The notes: generated from the sequence alone by a model not told the origin. 19,946 bases of DNA from an uncultured Bacteroidales bacterium (GCA_903873355.1 CAIQOG010000328.1:1-19946), one strand, 5' to 3'; shown: positions 6,583-14,811, numbered from the stretch's first letter. Program-made: numbers and translations.

Positions 6583-7860
6583 ATGAATAACGATCATATC
6601 AACAACAACGAACTGGATGCGTTCAGCGAAAAGGTGAAAAGCAAACTGGAAAATCATCAGTTGCCGCTTGATGCTGATTTGTGGGATTCCATTCAGCAGG
6701 CTGTGAGCACGAAGAAACGTCGTCGTATGCCGGTTTGGTTGTGGATTCCGATGAGTGCTGTGGCTGTAATTGCACTAATTCTGATACTGCGACCAATTGC
6801 TCAATCACCCGAATTACTTTCACACTACACACCCTATAAAATTCAGAATAATAAAAGTTTTAAAACCGAAAAAATATTATCCGAAAACCAATCTGCTATT
6901 GTTACTACTCCTGTTTCAAAAGTGCGGAAATTTGCATCAGTTAACTACAAAAAGTTCGTTCCAACAGAATCTGAAAAAAGTCCCTCTGATTCATTGTCTA
7001 ATAGCCCATTAACTCAAATTATAGATTCTTCTTCCTCAGTAAAATTTGTTGCTTTATCAACACAACCAAAGGATAGCATTATTCAGGCTACTCAACCGGT
7101 AAATTCGGGTAGCATAACTCAACCCATAAACAGGGCAAATTTGACAGAAAAATCATCAGATATGACTGTATCAAATAAAATTCCGAAGTCAAATTTCCAA
7201 AATCAATGGTTGCTGGCAGCTGCTATGAGTTCTGGAAGTAATTCATCAACCGGACTTGAGAATGTTCCCTCAGCTACACTTTCGAATGACATTGTGAAAG
7301 CCGGAACAATGTATTCGAGTATTATGACACCTCAGAGCTTTACCGATGTACATTACAGTTTGCCGTTATCATTTGGATTGAAGATAAGAAATAAGTTTTC
7401 AGAAACACTGAGTATTGAAACCGGCTTGATTTACACCTATTTGCAAACTGATTTTTCGAACAGTGGATTTACAACCACTGATGCACGACTCGGATTGCAT
7501 TACCTGGGTATACCGGTAAGTTTGAATGTAAAACTTTGGAATAATCCCAAGTGGGAGGTCTATGTTTCAGGTGGCGGAACAATTGAGAAAGGGTTGCGTT
7601 CCATTTATCAGCAAACGCAGAATAATACTTTTCAAACCTGGGTTACCACCGCACAAACTAATATAGACGGATTCCAGTTTTCAGTCAACTCGGCAGTAGG
7701 TTTAGGTTATAAAATTTTCCCACGAATTGGTTTATTTTTCGAACCTCAATTTTCCTATTATTTCGAAAACCATCAACCTATTAGTATTCGTTCCAAACAA
7801 CCTTCGGTCTTCAGTCTGCAATTTGGATTACGGTATAATTTAAATTCATCAAAACTATGA
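6583..7860 (+). CDS. Single-TM protein with C-terminal barrel-like domain; candidate anti-sigma factor
   Basis: A 425-aa protein with an unusual order of parts. Residues 1-48 are a short cytoplasmic region with a helical motif (LPLDADLWDSIQQAV) and end in KKRRR. A single transmembrane helix spans about 51-69. A long Ser/Thr/Gln/Pro-rich linker follows to about residue 235. The last ~190 residues form amphipathic strands like the outer-membrane beta-barrel domain PF13568 (FGLKIRNKFSETLSIETGLI, then repeated GxxxxYxxP turns and the end FGLRYNL). Bacteroidota genomes often place such proteins behind an ECF sigma factor, where the N-terminus is thought to act as anti-sigma factor; that role is inference here. 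It lies 36 nt after the sigma gene and overlaps the next gene by 4 nt. How an inner-membrane anchor and a barrel-like domain coexist is not clear; the domain may stay periplasmic. Confidence 0.78.
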   Translation: MNNDHINNNELDAFSEKVKSKLENHQLPLDADLWDSIQQAVSTKKRRRMPVWLWIPMSAVAVIALILILRPIAQSPELLSHYTPYKIQNNKSFKTEKILSENQSAIVTTPVSKVRKFASVNYKKFVPTESEKSPSDSLSNSPLTQIIDSSSSVKFVALSTQPKDSIIQATQPVNSGSITQPINRANLTEKSSDMTVSNKIPKSNFQNQWLLAAAMSSGSNSSTGLENVPSATLSNDIVKAGTMYSSIMTPQSFTDVHYSLPLSFGLKIRNKFSETLSIETGLIYTYLQTDFSNSGFTTTDARLGLHYLGIPVSLNVKLWNNPKWEVYVSGGGTIEKGLRSIYQQTQNNTFQTWVTTAQTNIDGFQFSVNSAVGLGYKIFPRIGLFFEPQFSYYFENHQPISIRSKQPSVFSLQFGLRYNLNSSKL

Positions 7861-8309
7861 AAAAGATATTTCTGGTGACTGGGCTACTTTGCTTATTTGC
7901 TTTCTCCTGCGCCAACGAGTTGGATAAACGGATTCAAAAAGTGAGTTACGGCACGTCTTTCGGCAAATGTATGGGGTATTGTAAGCATCAAATGGTCATT
8001 ACTATGGATTCAGTAAAGTACAGTTGTATTTCGAACGGGAACACACTTCCACAAAAGGATGTGTATGAAAAAATGACCACCACCCGATGGGATTCTATTC
8101 GGAATAATGTGACATTCAGCTCATTATTAGCACTTCCGGAAGTTATTGGTTGTCCCGACTGTGCTGATGGAGGTGCTGAATGGCTGGAGCTAATGCTCAC
8201 AAATGGTGAAACACACAAAGTAACTTTTGAATACGGAAAAGAACCTGCTTCGATTAAAGATTATATCGCTAAATGCAGATTAATACTAAATAAAAACAGC
8301 TGCCAATAA
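7857..8309 (+). CDS. Small cysteine-containing lipoprotein, function unknown
   Basis: A 150-aa exported protein, probably a lipoprotein (signal sequence ending AFSC, Cys18; the lipobox is loose but common for this phylum). The mature part contains SYGTSFGKCMGYC followed by a strand, HQMVITMDSVKYSC, and then IGCPDCADGG, giving six cysteines that may form disulfides or a metal site. The strand-turn layout recalls the CxGxC-start of DUF6438-type domains, but the match is too weak to claim. Its start overlaps the stop of the barrel-type regulator (ATGA), so it is translationally coupled and presumably works with it in the envelope. Confidence 0.7.
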   Translation: MKKIFLVTGLLCLFAFSCANELDKRIQKVSYGTSFGKCMGYCKHQMVITMDSVKYSCISNGNTLPQKDVYEKMTTTRWDSIRNNVTFSSLLALPEVIGCPDCADGGAEWLELMLTNGETHKVTFEYGKEPASIKDYIAKCRLILNKNSCQ

Positions 8310-8342
8310 CAAGAATACTAACTCGTTAATTATAAAAACACC

Positions 8343-9578
8343 ATGAAAACGTTATTCAAAATACTATGTTTTATTATGTTTATTCCTGCCTGTACAGGTC
8401 AAAACGACCCTGTTTACAAGATTCCAACCGATGCAACGCCAATAAAACTGACTGTTGCACAACAAAATCGTGTTGGTCAGGATAATGAATTTGCTTTTGA
8501 CTTGCTGAAAAATACAATCAGCACTTCCGGAGAAACCAATGTATTCATATCACCACTAAGTGTGAGTATTGCACTGGGAATGGCCTGGAACGGAGCTGTT
8601 GGAACTACCAAAACTGAAATGGAAACAGCCCTGAAAATGAGTGGTATGTCAGTTGACGATATCAACTCCTACTACAAAATTATGCAATCCACTTTGCCGG
8701 GCATTGATCCGACCACCAAATTAAGCATTGCCAATTCGCTGTGGTATCGCACCGGATTTGCCGTTAAACCGGCTTACCTGCAGGTAAACAAAGATTATTT
8801 CAATGCTTATGTAAAAGAACTTGACTTTTCGCAAACCTGGGCGGTAGACACTATAAACAACTGGTGTTTGGCAAAAACAAACAAAATGATTCCAAAAGTA
8901 CTGGATAAAATTCCGTCGGACATAGTTATGTATCTGATTAATGCTGAGCATTTTAAAGGAATCTGGCGTAAGAAATTTGATAAAACGCAAACTACACTTT
9001 CCGGTTTCACCAATGAGCTTGGTAATCAGGTAAACGTGAACATGATGTATCAAAAAGATACGTTCGCTTACAGTGTCGACAATTACGCTCAATACCTTGA
9101 TATGCCTTACGGAAACAAGGCTTTCAGTATGACGGTTATTCTTCCTGTCGATGGTAAAACTAATGCTGATGTTCTGAATTATTTGACTGCTGAAAAATTC
9201 AACTCAATACTAGGCTATATGCCAACCAAAAAAGTAGAAGTTCACATGCCACGGTTTAATACCAAAAATGACCTGAACATGATTCCGTCCCTTCAAAACA
9301 TGGGCATGAAACAAGCCTTTACAGACTTTGCTGATTTCAGCAATATTGCCGACGCTCAATTATTGATTTCAACCATCAAACACATTACCAATATCGAAGT
9401 GACAGAAGAAGGCACCGAAGCAGCTGCTGTTACCATAATTGGTGTTGGTGTAACATCTATGCCGGTTGATCCTGACCCTGTTTTCCTTGTAAATAAGCCA
9501 TTCCTGTTCGTTATCCGTGAGAAAAGTACCGGAGTAATTCTGTTCATGGGTAAAATGGGAACCGTTGAAAAATTTTAA
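8343..9578 (+). CDS. Serpin (serine protease inhibitor) lipoprotein
   Basis: A 411-aa serpin, close to the usual size of the family. The signal peptide ends in IPAC (Cys17), suggesting outer-membrane lipidation. Family hallmarks are NVFISPLSVSIALGMAWNGA near residue 70, LINAEHFKGIW (strand 3A region), YGNKAFSMTVILP, and the closing NKPFLFVIREKSTGVILFMG. The hinge EEGTEAAAVT (355-364) has Gly at P15, Thr at P14 and Ala at P12-P10, the signature of an inhibitory, conformationally mobile serpin. By alpha-1-antitrypsin numbering P1-P1' would be Thr371-Ser372, but the reactive loop is about four residues longer on its C-terminal side, so the scissile bond could be shifted. It probably shields the cell from host, competitor or own proteases. 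It lies 33 nt after the small lipoprotein and 12 nt before the LVIVD gene. Confidence 0.93.
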   Translation: MKTLFKILCFIMFIPACTGQNDPVYKIPTDATPIKLTVAQQNRVGQDNEFAFDLLKNTISTSGETNVFISPLSVSIALGMAWNGAVGTTKTEMETALKMSGMSVDDINSYYKIMQSTLPGIDPTTKLSIANSLWYRTGFAVKPAYLQVNKDYFNAYVKELDFSQTWAVDTINNWCLAKTNKMIPKVLDKIPSDIVMYLINAEHFKGIWRKKFDKTQTTLSGFTNELGNQVNVNMMYQKDTFAYSVDNYAQYLDMPYGNKAFSMTVILPVDGKTNADVLNYLTAEKFNSILGYMPTKKVEVHMPRFNTKNDLNMIPSLQNMGMKQAFTDFADFSNIADAQLLISTIKHITNIEVTEEGTEAAAVTIIGVGVTSMPVDPDPVFLVNKPFLFVIREKSTGVILFMGKMGTVEKF

Positions 9579-9590
9579 AAATTGAAAATC

Positions 9591-10865
9591 ATGAAAAAAC
9601 TATTTTTCTTATTCAGTTTTGTTGCTCTTGCCCTTACCAGTTGCAACAATGTAGTTACCGAAATGGTGACTTATAAAGTAAATAAACCGATATTTATGTC
9701 GGCAGATTCGTTCCGCAATTCTGTAAAAGTAAGCAAAGTATCCCGCGAAATAACCGGTATTGGAAAAATGTGCTTTTACAACAATTACCTTTATATTTCC
9801 GAACCTCAAAAAGGGATTCATATTATCAACAACACCGACCCGGCAAATCCACAATCGGTTGGATTTATAGAGATACTCGGAAATGCCGATCTGGCTATTC
9901 GCAATGGGCTACTTTATGCCGATTCATATATCGACCTGGTTTGGTTTGACATTAACGACCCATCCAATCCACAACTGAAAGGCAGATTGGATTCAATTTT
10001 CACAACAGCGTTACCAATCATTCCCAATCAATATAGTATTGATTATGCCAGTACTTATTCAAACAGTGGCAAGGGTATAGTGATTGGTTGGGAATTGCAG
10101 GAAGTGACCGAACCTGTTAGTCAGTATGGTGGTGGATGGTGGAAAGGTGGAGGACCGGATGTAATGTTTGATACTGCAAATCCTTCCGTAAACACTACCG
10201 AAGGTTCAACCGGAAAAAATGGTTCGATGGCAAGCTTCACTATTTACGATGACAAACTATACACAGTAATCAACAACAATCTGAATATCTTCGACTTAAC
10301 AGGCGAAAAACCGAAGAAGGCTACCGACAATTTATATGTTGGTTGGAATGTGGAAACCATTTTTAGTTATAAAACCAATTTGTTTTTTGGCACCAGTACC
10401 GGGATGTTGATTTATTCAGTTGCTGACCCGTTGAAGCCTGAATATCAATCGGCTATCTCTCATACATTTGGTTGCGATCCCGTGGTAGTTGATAACGACC
10501 TTGCATATGTTACTATTCATTCAGGAAATCGTTGCGGACAGTCGACCAATGAACTGATGATTGTAGATGTGAAAGATGTAAAAAATCCAAAAATGCTTGT
10601 TTCATATGGTATGACTGAACCAAAAGGATTGGGCATTGATGCCGGTAAACTTTTTCTGTGTGACGATGGCTTGAAAATATACAAACTTTCAGAGCCTACA
10701 ACCCTGATGGCGAATCAATTAGTGCATTATGCCGGCATGAACGGTTTTGATGTAATTCCATTCAACAATACCCTGATGATGATTGCTGACGATGGATTGT
10801 ATCAGTATGACTATTCTGACATTAATAATATCAAGCAAATCAGCAAGATAGCAATTATAAAATAA
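9591..10865 (+). CDS. LVIVD-repeat beta-propeller lipoprotein
   Basis: A 424-aa lipoprotein with signal peptide and clean lipobox LTSC (Cys18). The mature protein has repeats of the LVIVD type (PF08309): KGIHIINNTDPANPQSVG, VWFDINDPSNPQLKG, LIYSVADPLKPEYQS, LMIVDVKDVKNPKML, each a Y/V-x-D/DP-NP unit of a propeller blade. There is a Gly/Trp-rich insertion (GGGWWKGGG) between blades. Such proteins are surface or periplasmic binding propellers without known enzyme function. The ATG at 9591 is preferred over an in-frame TTG at 9582, because it gives a signal peptide starting MKK and leaves a 12-nt gap to the serpin. It is the last gene of the sigma-factor operon; no strong terminator follows. Confidence 0.85.
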   Translation: MKKLFFLFSFVALALTSCNNVVTEMVTYKVNKPIFMSADSFRNSVKVSKVSREITGIGKMCFYNNYLYISEPQKGIHIINNTDPANPQSVGFIEILGNADLAIRNGLLYADSYIDLVWFDINDPSNPQLKGRLDSIFTTALPIIPNQYSIDYASTYSNSGKGIVIGWELQEVTEPVSQYGGGWWKGGGPDVMFDTANPSVNTTEGSTGKNGSMASFTIYDDKLYTVINNNLNIFDLTGEKPKKATDNLYVGWNVETIFSYKTNLFFGTSTGMLIYSVADPLKPEYQSAISHTFGCDPVVVDNDLAYVTIHSGNRCGQSTNELMIVDVKDVKNPKMLVSYGMTEPKGLGIDAGKLFLCDDGLKIYKLSEPTTLMANQLVHYAGMNGFDVIPFNNTLMMIADDGLYQYDYSDINNIKQISKIAIIK

Positions 10866-10905
10866 TAATATTTAACCTAAATTCGACGAAAATATATATT
10901 AAAAT

Positions 10906-10938
10906 TTGAACAATTCGTAATTTCACATCGTATCTTTG
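10906..10938 (+). promoter_or_regulatory. Promoter of the T9SS repeat-protein gene
   Basis: TTTG (10906-10909) and TATCTTTG (10931-10938) stand 21 nt apart, matching the Bacteroidota -33/-7 pattern. Transcription should begin near 10945, giving a leader of about 100 nt to the ATG at 11045. Confidence 0.7.
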
Positions 10939-11044
10939 CTTCATAATAATTTAAATCAAATTTCAGCAAATATCTAAGGAATAGAGACTAAAAGTGGATT
11001 TATGTGCTTTTCCATATAAGAATTTTCTAAATAAATTTACAATT

Positions 11045-13645
11045 ATGAAAAAACTTAGTTTTAAAATCTTGTTACTTTTTGTAGCAGGTATTTTTAGCCT
11101 AACCACAGCAACGGGGCAGATTATGCCACCTGTTCAGGATAAAGTTGCTGTTTATCCGACAAATCCTTCACCAAAGGATAGCATATATATAACGTACAGT
11201 TATGTATCAGATGATGGTTGTCCCGATTTCATTCTCGTAAAAGATTCGGTTGTTGCCAACAAAATTTATGTGGGTAAAAAAACCATTAATAATTCAACCC
11301 GCATATGTACAACTGTGATTTCAAAGTTTACTGCAAAATTGAATTTAGGCCTACTTGCTGAAAACACACAACTATATTTTGACGGCATTTTAACAAATAC
11401 CATCCATTATGACTGTATCATGGACAAACTTGGAGTGGTTGTTGCATTTAAAGACAACTCTACACTCATAAAAGACAGCTTAACTACTGATATTTATGCA
11501 ATTAAGGATGTGAAGTTGGAAATTGGTACAATGGTAAAATTCAAAGGGGTAAAAATTGAATGTTTTACAACTCCATGTTACAATATTGTCAATTGCTACG
11601 AAGTTATTTCGAAACCACCTACACCTTGTGTGATGGATAAAGTTGGAGTGGTTGTTGAAGGTATTGATGGTTGTGTAGGCCAATTGTTTATCAACGAAAC
11701 GTCAATTATCGGTATTCCTCAATTGTATTCTATTGAAAATAATTACGTTAGCACTTCAAATAGTCCAATTCCTGTAGGTTTGAAAGTTGGCGACAACGTG
11801 AAATTCGGAGGTTATTTGATCAAGAATGACTCAAATAGAATTGGCTTGTGTAATACGGTTGGAGTTGCAACTTGTTATGAAGTGATTAATTCCACTCCAC
11901 CATGTGTAATGGACAAAGTTGGTATAGTGGTTGAAGGAGTCGATGCTTGTGCCGGACAAATTTTCATTCAGGAACTTTCTCCAATTAGTTCAACCCGACA
12001 ATTATACATAATTAAAGAAATTATTATCAGTAACAACAGTACATTTTCAAACGGATTGAATATAGGTGATGAAGTGAAATTTGGTGGTTATTTGACAAAA
12101 AACGATTCAAACACAAATATTTCTTGTCGTACAGTTGGTGTGGCAACCTGTTACGAAGTGATTAATTCTACTCCACCTTGTGTGATGGACAAAACAGGTG
12201 TAGTAGTTGAAGGAATTGATGCCTGTGCAGGTCAATTATTTATTGAAGACACCTCATATCCGGGCATGAGCATGATTCGTCAGTTGTATGCTATTGAGAA
12301 GAATGTTGCCGGTACAGGTACTACCACACCGGACTCAGGGAGCGTATCTACAGGTACAGTGATTTATCCAATTGGATTGAAAGTGGGTGATAAAGTCCAA
12401 TTTGGTGGTTATCTGATAAAAAATGATTCAAGTCAGACAAATTTATGCCATATAGTTGGTGTGGCAACCTGTTACAATGTTATTGAAATACCCCCTACAC
12501 CTTGCATAATGGATAAAACCGGGATGGTAGTGCCTGGTATTGATGGTTGTACAGGGCAATTATTTATACAGGAATATTCTCCTATCAGCTCTGCCCGTCA
12601 GTTATACATTATTAAAGACATTCCGATTTTGAATAGTAACGGCACAACCTTTACAGGATTAAAAGCCGGTGATAAAGTCAAGTTCGGCGGGTATTTGACA
12701 AAGAATGATTCCACTACGTCGATTCTGTGTTATACTGTTGGAGTAGCAACCTGTTACGAGGTTATAAACCCTGTAATTAGCTATAAACTTGCTGGTTCTG
12801 TAATGGCCGAAAATGAATTGATTAAATCGGGTTATGCAGTTTTATTCAAAAAAGGGTATTATAAAGCCATTGCTTCAGGTGCAATTACAGATGGAACATT
12901 TGAATTCACCAATTTACCCAAAGCAGATTATACCGTATATGCAATTCCCGGTTTGAGTTTGTACAAAAACTATCTTCCTACTTTCTATATCAACAAATTA
13001 AGGTTTAAATTTGCTGATTATCTTACTCTGAATGACAGTAGTAATAATATGGTAGTTCATTTGAGAAAATTCGTACGAACAACGGGAACGGGCAGAATTT
13101 CCGGGAATATTTTCTTCGAAACTTTCAATTTAAAAGATAGTATCCTGACAGTAAACGGTTCAACTAACAGCTATCCTTCAAATACAATTGCAATGAATAC
13201 TCCGGTAGTATTGTATAATAGCACAAATGAACCGGTTGCATGGACTGTGACAGACATGGCAGGCTTTTATGTTTTCGAAAATATTGCATTGGACACTTAC
13301 AAAGTAGTATCAGAAACTGCGGCTGCAATAGGTGAATCGAATGTGGTTTTATCAGATAATAACAGCGCTGCAAATGCCGATTTATTGCTTAAAAATCAAC
13401 AAACCGATACAGGCATTGAAAATATTGAGAATGGAGTGATAAATACCTATCCAAATCCTGTGATTGATTATTTAAACATCGAAGTAAAAGATGCTTCAAC
13501 AATTAAGATTTACAATGTGATAGGAAAAATGTTATTCAACGAAAATTTGAATTCTGGTCTGAATACCCTAGATTTAAGTACAATAAGAGAAGGTGTTTAC
13601 ATTGCCAAAATCGGAAAAATTACACAAAGAATTGTGAAGAAATAA
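11045..13645 (+). CDS. T9SS-secreted surface protein with five tandem four-Cys repeats
   Basis: An 866-aa secreted protein. Residues 1-24 are a signal peptide (MKKLSFKILLLFVAG, cleavage after TATG-Q region). From residue 124 to about 575 it contains five tandem repeats beginning C(V/I)MDKxGxVV at residues 124, 195, 287, 379 and 487. Full repeats carry GC/AC-xGQLF, LKVGDKVKFGGYLxKNDS and VGVATCYEVI, with four conserved Cys each. Two carboxypeptidase-regulatory/SpaA-like beta domains follow (about 579-680 and 685-785). Residues 797-866 are a type A T9SS sorting domain (TYPNPVIDYLNIE, then IYNVIGKMLF and the end IAKIGKITQRIVKK), which directs passage through the outer membrane and attachment to the surface. 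A GTG 51 nt upstream is open too, but only the ATG at 11045 begins with the signal peptide. The repeat family is one I do not recognise. Confidence 0.85.
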   Translation: MKKLSFKILLLFVAGIFSLTTATGQIMPPVQDKVAVYPTNPSPKDSIYITYSYVSDDGCPDFILVKDSVVANKIYVGKKTINNSTRICTTVISKFTAKLNLGLLAENTQLYFDGILTNTIHYDCIMDKLGVVVAFKDNSTLIKDSLTTDIYAIKDVKLEIGTMVKFKGVKIECFTTPCYNIVNCYEVISKPPTPCVMDKVGVVVEGIDGCVGQLFINETSIIGIPQLYSIENNYVSTSNSPIPVGLKVGDNVKFGGYLIKNDSNRIGLCNTVGVATCYEVINSTPPCVMDKVGIVVEGVDACAGQIFIQELSPISSTRQLYIIKEIIISNNSTFSNGLNIGDEVKFGGYLTKNDSNTNISCRTVGVATCYEVINSTPPCVMDKTGVVVEGIDACAGQLFIEDTSYPGMSMIRQLYAIEKNVAGTGTTTPDSGSVSTGTVIYPIGLKVGDKVQFGGYLIKNDSSQTNLCHIVGVATCYNVIEIPPTPCIMDKTGMVVPGIDGCTGQLFIQEYSPISSARQLYIIKDIPILNSNGTTFTGLKAGDKVKFGGYLTKNDSTTSILCYTVGVATCYEVINPVISYKLAGSVMAENELIKSGYAVLFKKGYYKAIASGAITDGTFEFTNLPKADYTVYAIPGLSLYKNYLPTFYINKLRFKFADYLTLNDSSNNMVVHLRKFVRTTGTGRISGNIFFETFNLKDSILTVNGSTNSYPSNTIAMNTPVVLYNSTNEPVAWTVTDMAGFYVFENIALDTYKVVSETAAAIGESNVVLSDNNSAANADLLLKNQQTDTGIENIENGVINTYPNPVIDYLNIEVKDASTIKIYNVIGKMLFNENLNSGLNTLDLSTIREGVYIAKIGKITQRIVKK
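11414..12769 (+). repeat. Five tandem coding repeats inside the T9SS protein
   Basis: Repeat starts are at 11414, 11627, 11903, 12179 and 12503, giving periods of 213, 276, 276 and 324 nt and a last unit of about 267 nt. The first unit is shorter and diverged. The junctions of units 2/3 and 3/4 (about 50 nt around the VATCYEVINSTPPCVMDK coding segment) are nearly identical in DNA, pointing to recent duplication, while the middle of each unit has diverged. The fourth unit carries a 16-codon Gly/Thr/Ser-rich insertion. Confidence 0.85.
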
Positions 13646-13660
13646 TTATCACAAACAAAA

Positions 13661-13700
13661 AAAAACAAGTCCTAAAAACTCAACAGTTTTTAGGACTTGT
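13661..13700. terminator. Bidirectional terminator between the T9SS gene and fabI
   Basis: A perfect 16-bp stem (13665-13680 with 13685-13700) has the 4-nt loop CAAC. On the minus strand it is followed by a run of nine U interrupted only at the end, so it is a strong intrinsic terminator for fabI, whose stop lies 20 nt away. On the plus strand the U-tract is poor (CGTATTATTT), but the stem can still help end the T9SS gene transcript. Confidence 0.9.
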
Positions 13701-13720
13701 CGTATTATTTCGTCGGTTAT

Positions 13721-14578
13721 TTATCCGTATATAATTTTTCCGTTTTCGTCTTTGAATTCGTCAAAACTTTTGTTGTATTGTTCCATAGCACGGTAACTCA
13801 TCGCCATGCTTGAGAATCCACCATCATGATATAGGTTTTGCATAGTTACTTTGCGGGTCAAATCGCTGAACATAACAACACAATAGTCAGCACAATCAGC
13901 AGCAGTGGCATTTCCAAGTGGCGACATACGTTCCGAGAAATCAAGCAAACCGTCCATACCTTTCACACCACTACCGGCAGTAGTCGGAGTTGGCGATTGA
14001 GAAATAGTGTTTACGCGTACACTGTGTTCGCGACCATAAATATAACCGAAACTACGTGCAATTGATTCGAGAATTGATTTAGCATCGGCCATATCATTAT
14101 AACCGAAAACAGTACGTTGGGCTGCCATATACGAAAGTGCAATAACTGAACCATAATCATTAATTGCATTCATTTTCTTGGCAACTTGTAACATTTTGTG
14201 AAATGAAATAGCTGAAATATCAAGCGTTGAAGTTAGCATATCATAATCAAGGTCATCGTAGGTACGTTTTTTACGTACGTTTGGCGACATGCCAATTGAG
14301 TGAAGAACAAAGTCAATTTTTCCACCTAAAGCTTCAATTGATTCTGTAAAAACAGTTTCTAAATCTTCTACGCTGGTGGCATCGGCCGGAATTAATTTCG
14401 CGTTCAGCTTTTCAGCCAGTTCGTTGGTTGTACCCATTCGTACAGCCAGTGGTGTGTTCGATAAGGTGATAATTGCACCTTCTTCTACAACACGTTCGGC
14501 TACCTTCCAGGCAATGGACATATCGTTTAATGCACCAAATACAATACCTCTTTTTCCTTTTAATAAATTGTTACCCAT
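13721..14578 (-). CDS. fabI: Enoyl-[acyl-carrier-protein] reductase (NADH)
   Basis: A 285-aa cytoplasmic short-chain dehydrogenase that reduces trans-2-enoyl-ACP to acyl-ACP, the last step of each fatty-acid elongation cycle. The N-terminal cofactor region GKRGIVFGALNDMSIAWKVA matches FabI rather than FabG (no TGxxxGxG). The active site shows the FabI-type spacing Tyr150-Tyr160-Lys167 (SYMAAQRTVFGYNDMADAK), with Tyr160 and Lys167 as catalytic pair. HSIGMSP (Gly96) corresponds to the loop around Gly93 of E. coli FabI. NTISQSPTPTTAGSGVKG is the substrate-binding flap. It is about 20 residues longer than the E. coli protein, mostly at the C-terminus (YNKSFDEFKDENGKIIYG), as in other Bacteroidota. 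It is monocistronic on the minus strand with its own -7 box at 14662-14655 and terminator at 13661-13700. A 9-bp inverted repeat lies in its leader. Confidence 0.96.
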   Translation of the reverse strand: MGNNLLKGKRGIVFGALNDMSIAWKVAERVVEEGAIITLSNTPLAVRMGTTNELAEKLNAKLIPADATSVEDLETVFTESIEALGGKIDFVLHSIGMSPNVRKKRTYDDLDYDMLTSTLDISAISFHKMLQVAKKMNAINDYGSVIALSYMAAQRTVFGYNDMADAKSILESIARSFGYIYGREHSVRVNTISQSPTPTTAGSGVKGMDGLLDFSERMSPLGNATAADCADYCVVMFSDLTRKVTMQNLYHDGGFSSMAMSYRAMEQYNKSFDEFKDENGKIIYG

Positions 14579-14604
14579 GTCTAATTAGTTAATAGTTTTG
14601 AGAA

Positions 14605-14633
14605 TAGAACATTCAAATTACTAAAATGTTCTA
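14605..14633 (-). promoter_or_regulatory. Inverted repeat in the fabI leader, candidate operator or hairpin
   Basis: TAGAACATT (14605-14613) and AATGTTCTA (14625-14633) form a perfect 9-bp inverted repeat with an 11-nt spacer, between the -7 box and the fabI start. It may be a repressor site or an mRNA hairpin; it does not resemble the Bacillus FapR site. Confidence 0.45.
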
Positions 14634-14654
14634 CATTAAAATTGAATTTCTGCA

Positions 14655-14662
14655 CAAAGATA
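14655..14662 (-). promoter_or_regulatory. Candidate -7 box of fabI
   Basis: On the minus strand TATCTTTG matches TAnnTTTG, with predicted initiation near 14648 and a leader of about 70 nt. No good TTTG stands 19-21 nt upstream. Confidence 0.5.
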
Positions 14663-14794
14663 GGCAAAATGTGCAATAATTTAAAATTTAATTTTAGGAA
14701 GCGCCTTATTAAACCTGCTATAAATCTGATTTACTGCTATTTACAGAAGTGATATTTAAGATTATAATTTTGGTCAAAATCTGAATTTAGAACT

Positions 14795-14811
14795 TTGGCA
14801 CAACTGTTGTT
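14795..14811 (+). promoter_or_regulatory. Sigma-54-like promoter element upstream of exbB
   Basis: TTGGCAC (14795-14801) followed by TTGTT (14807-14811) keeps the -24 GG and the 10-nt spacing of a sigma-54 promoter, but the -12 dinucleotide is GT rather than GC. Initiation would be near 14822, leaving a leader of about 165 nt. Confidence 0.3.

Noticed and set aside
8343..9578. Serpin as evidence of recent transfer from a eukaryote
   Set aside because: The gene has a bacterial lipoprotein signal, resembles its neighbours in composition and sits in an operon. Serpins are known in several bacterial groups, so no recent transfer is needed.
11414..12769. Repeat array considered as a CRISPR or mobile element
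   Set aside because: Units are in frame, 71-108 codons long and translate to a conserved repeated domain; it is a coding duplication.
14765..14772. TAATTTTG box as an additional plus-strand promoter
   Set aside because: No -33 partner, and initiation would lie more than 200 nt from exbB with no gene between. It is mentioned only in the description of the region.
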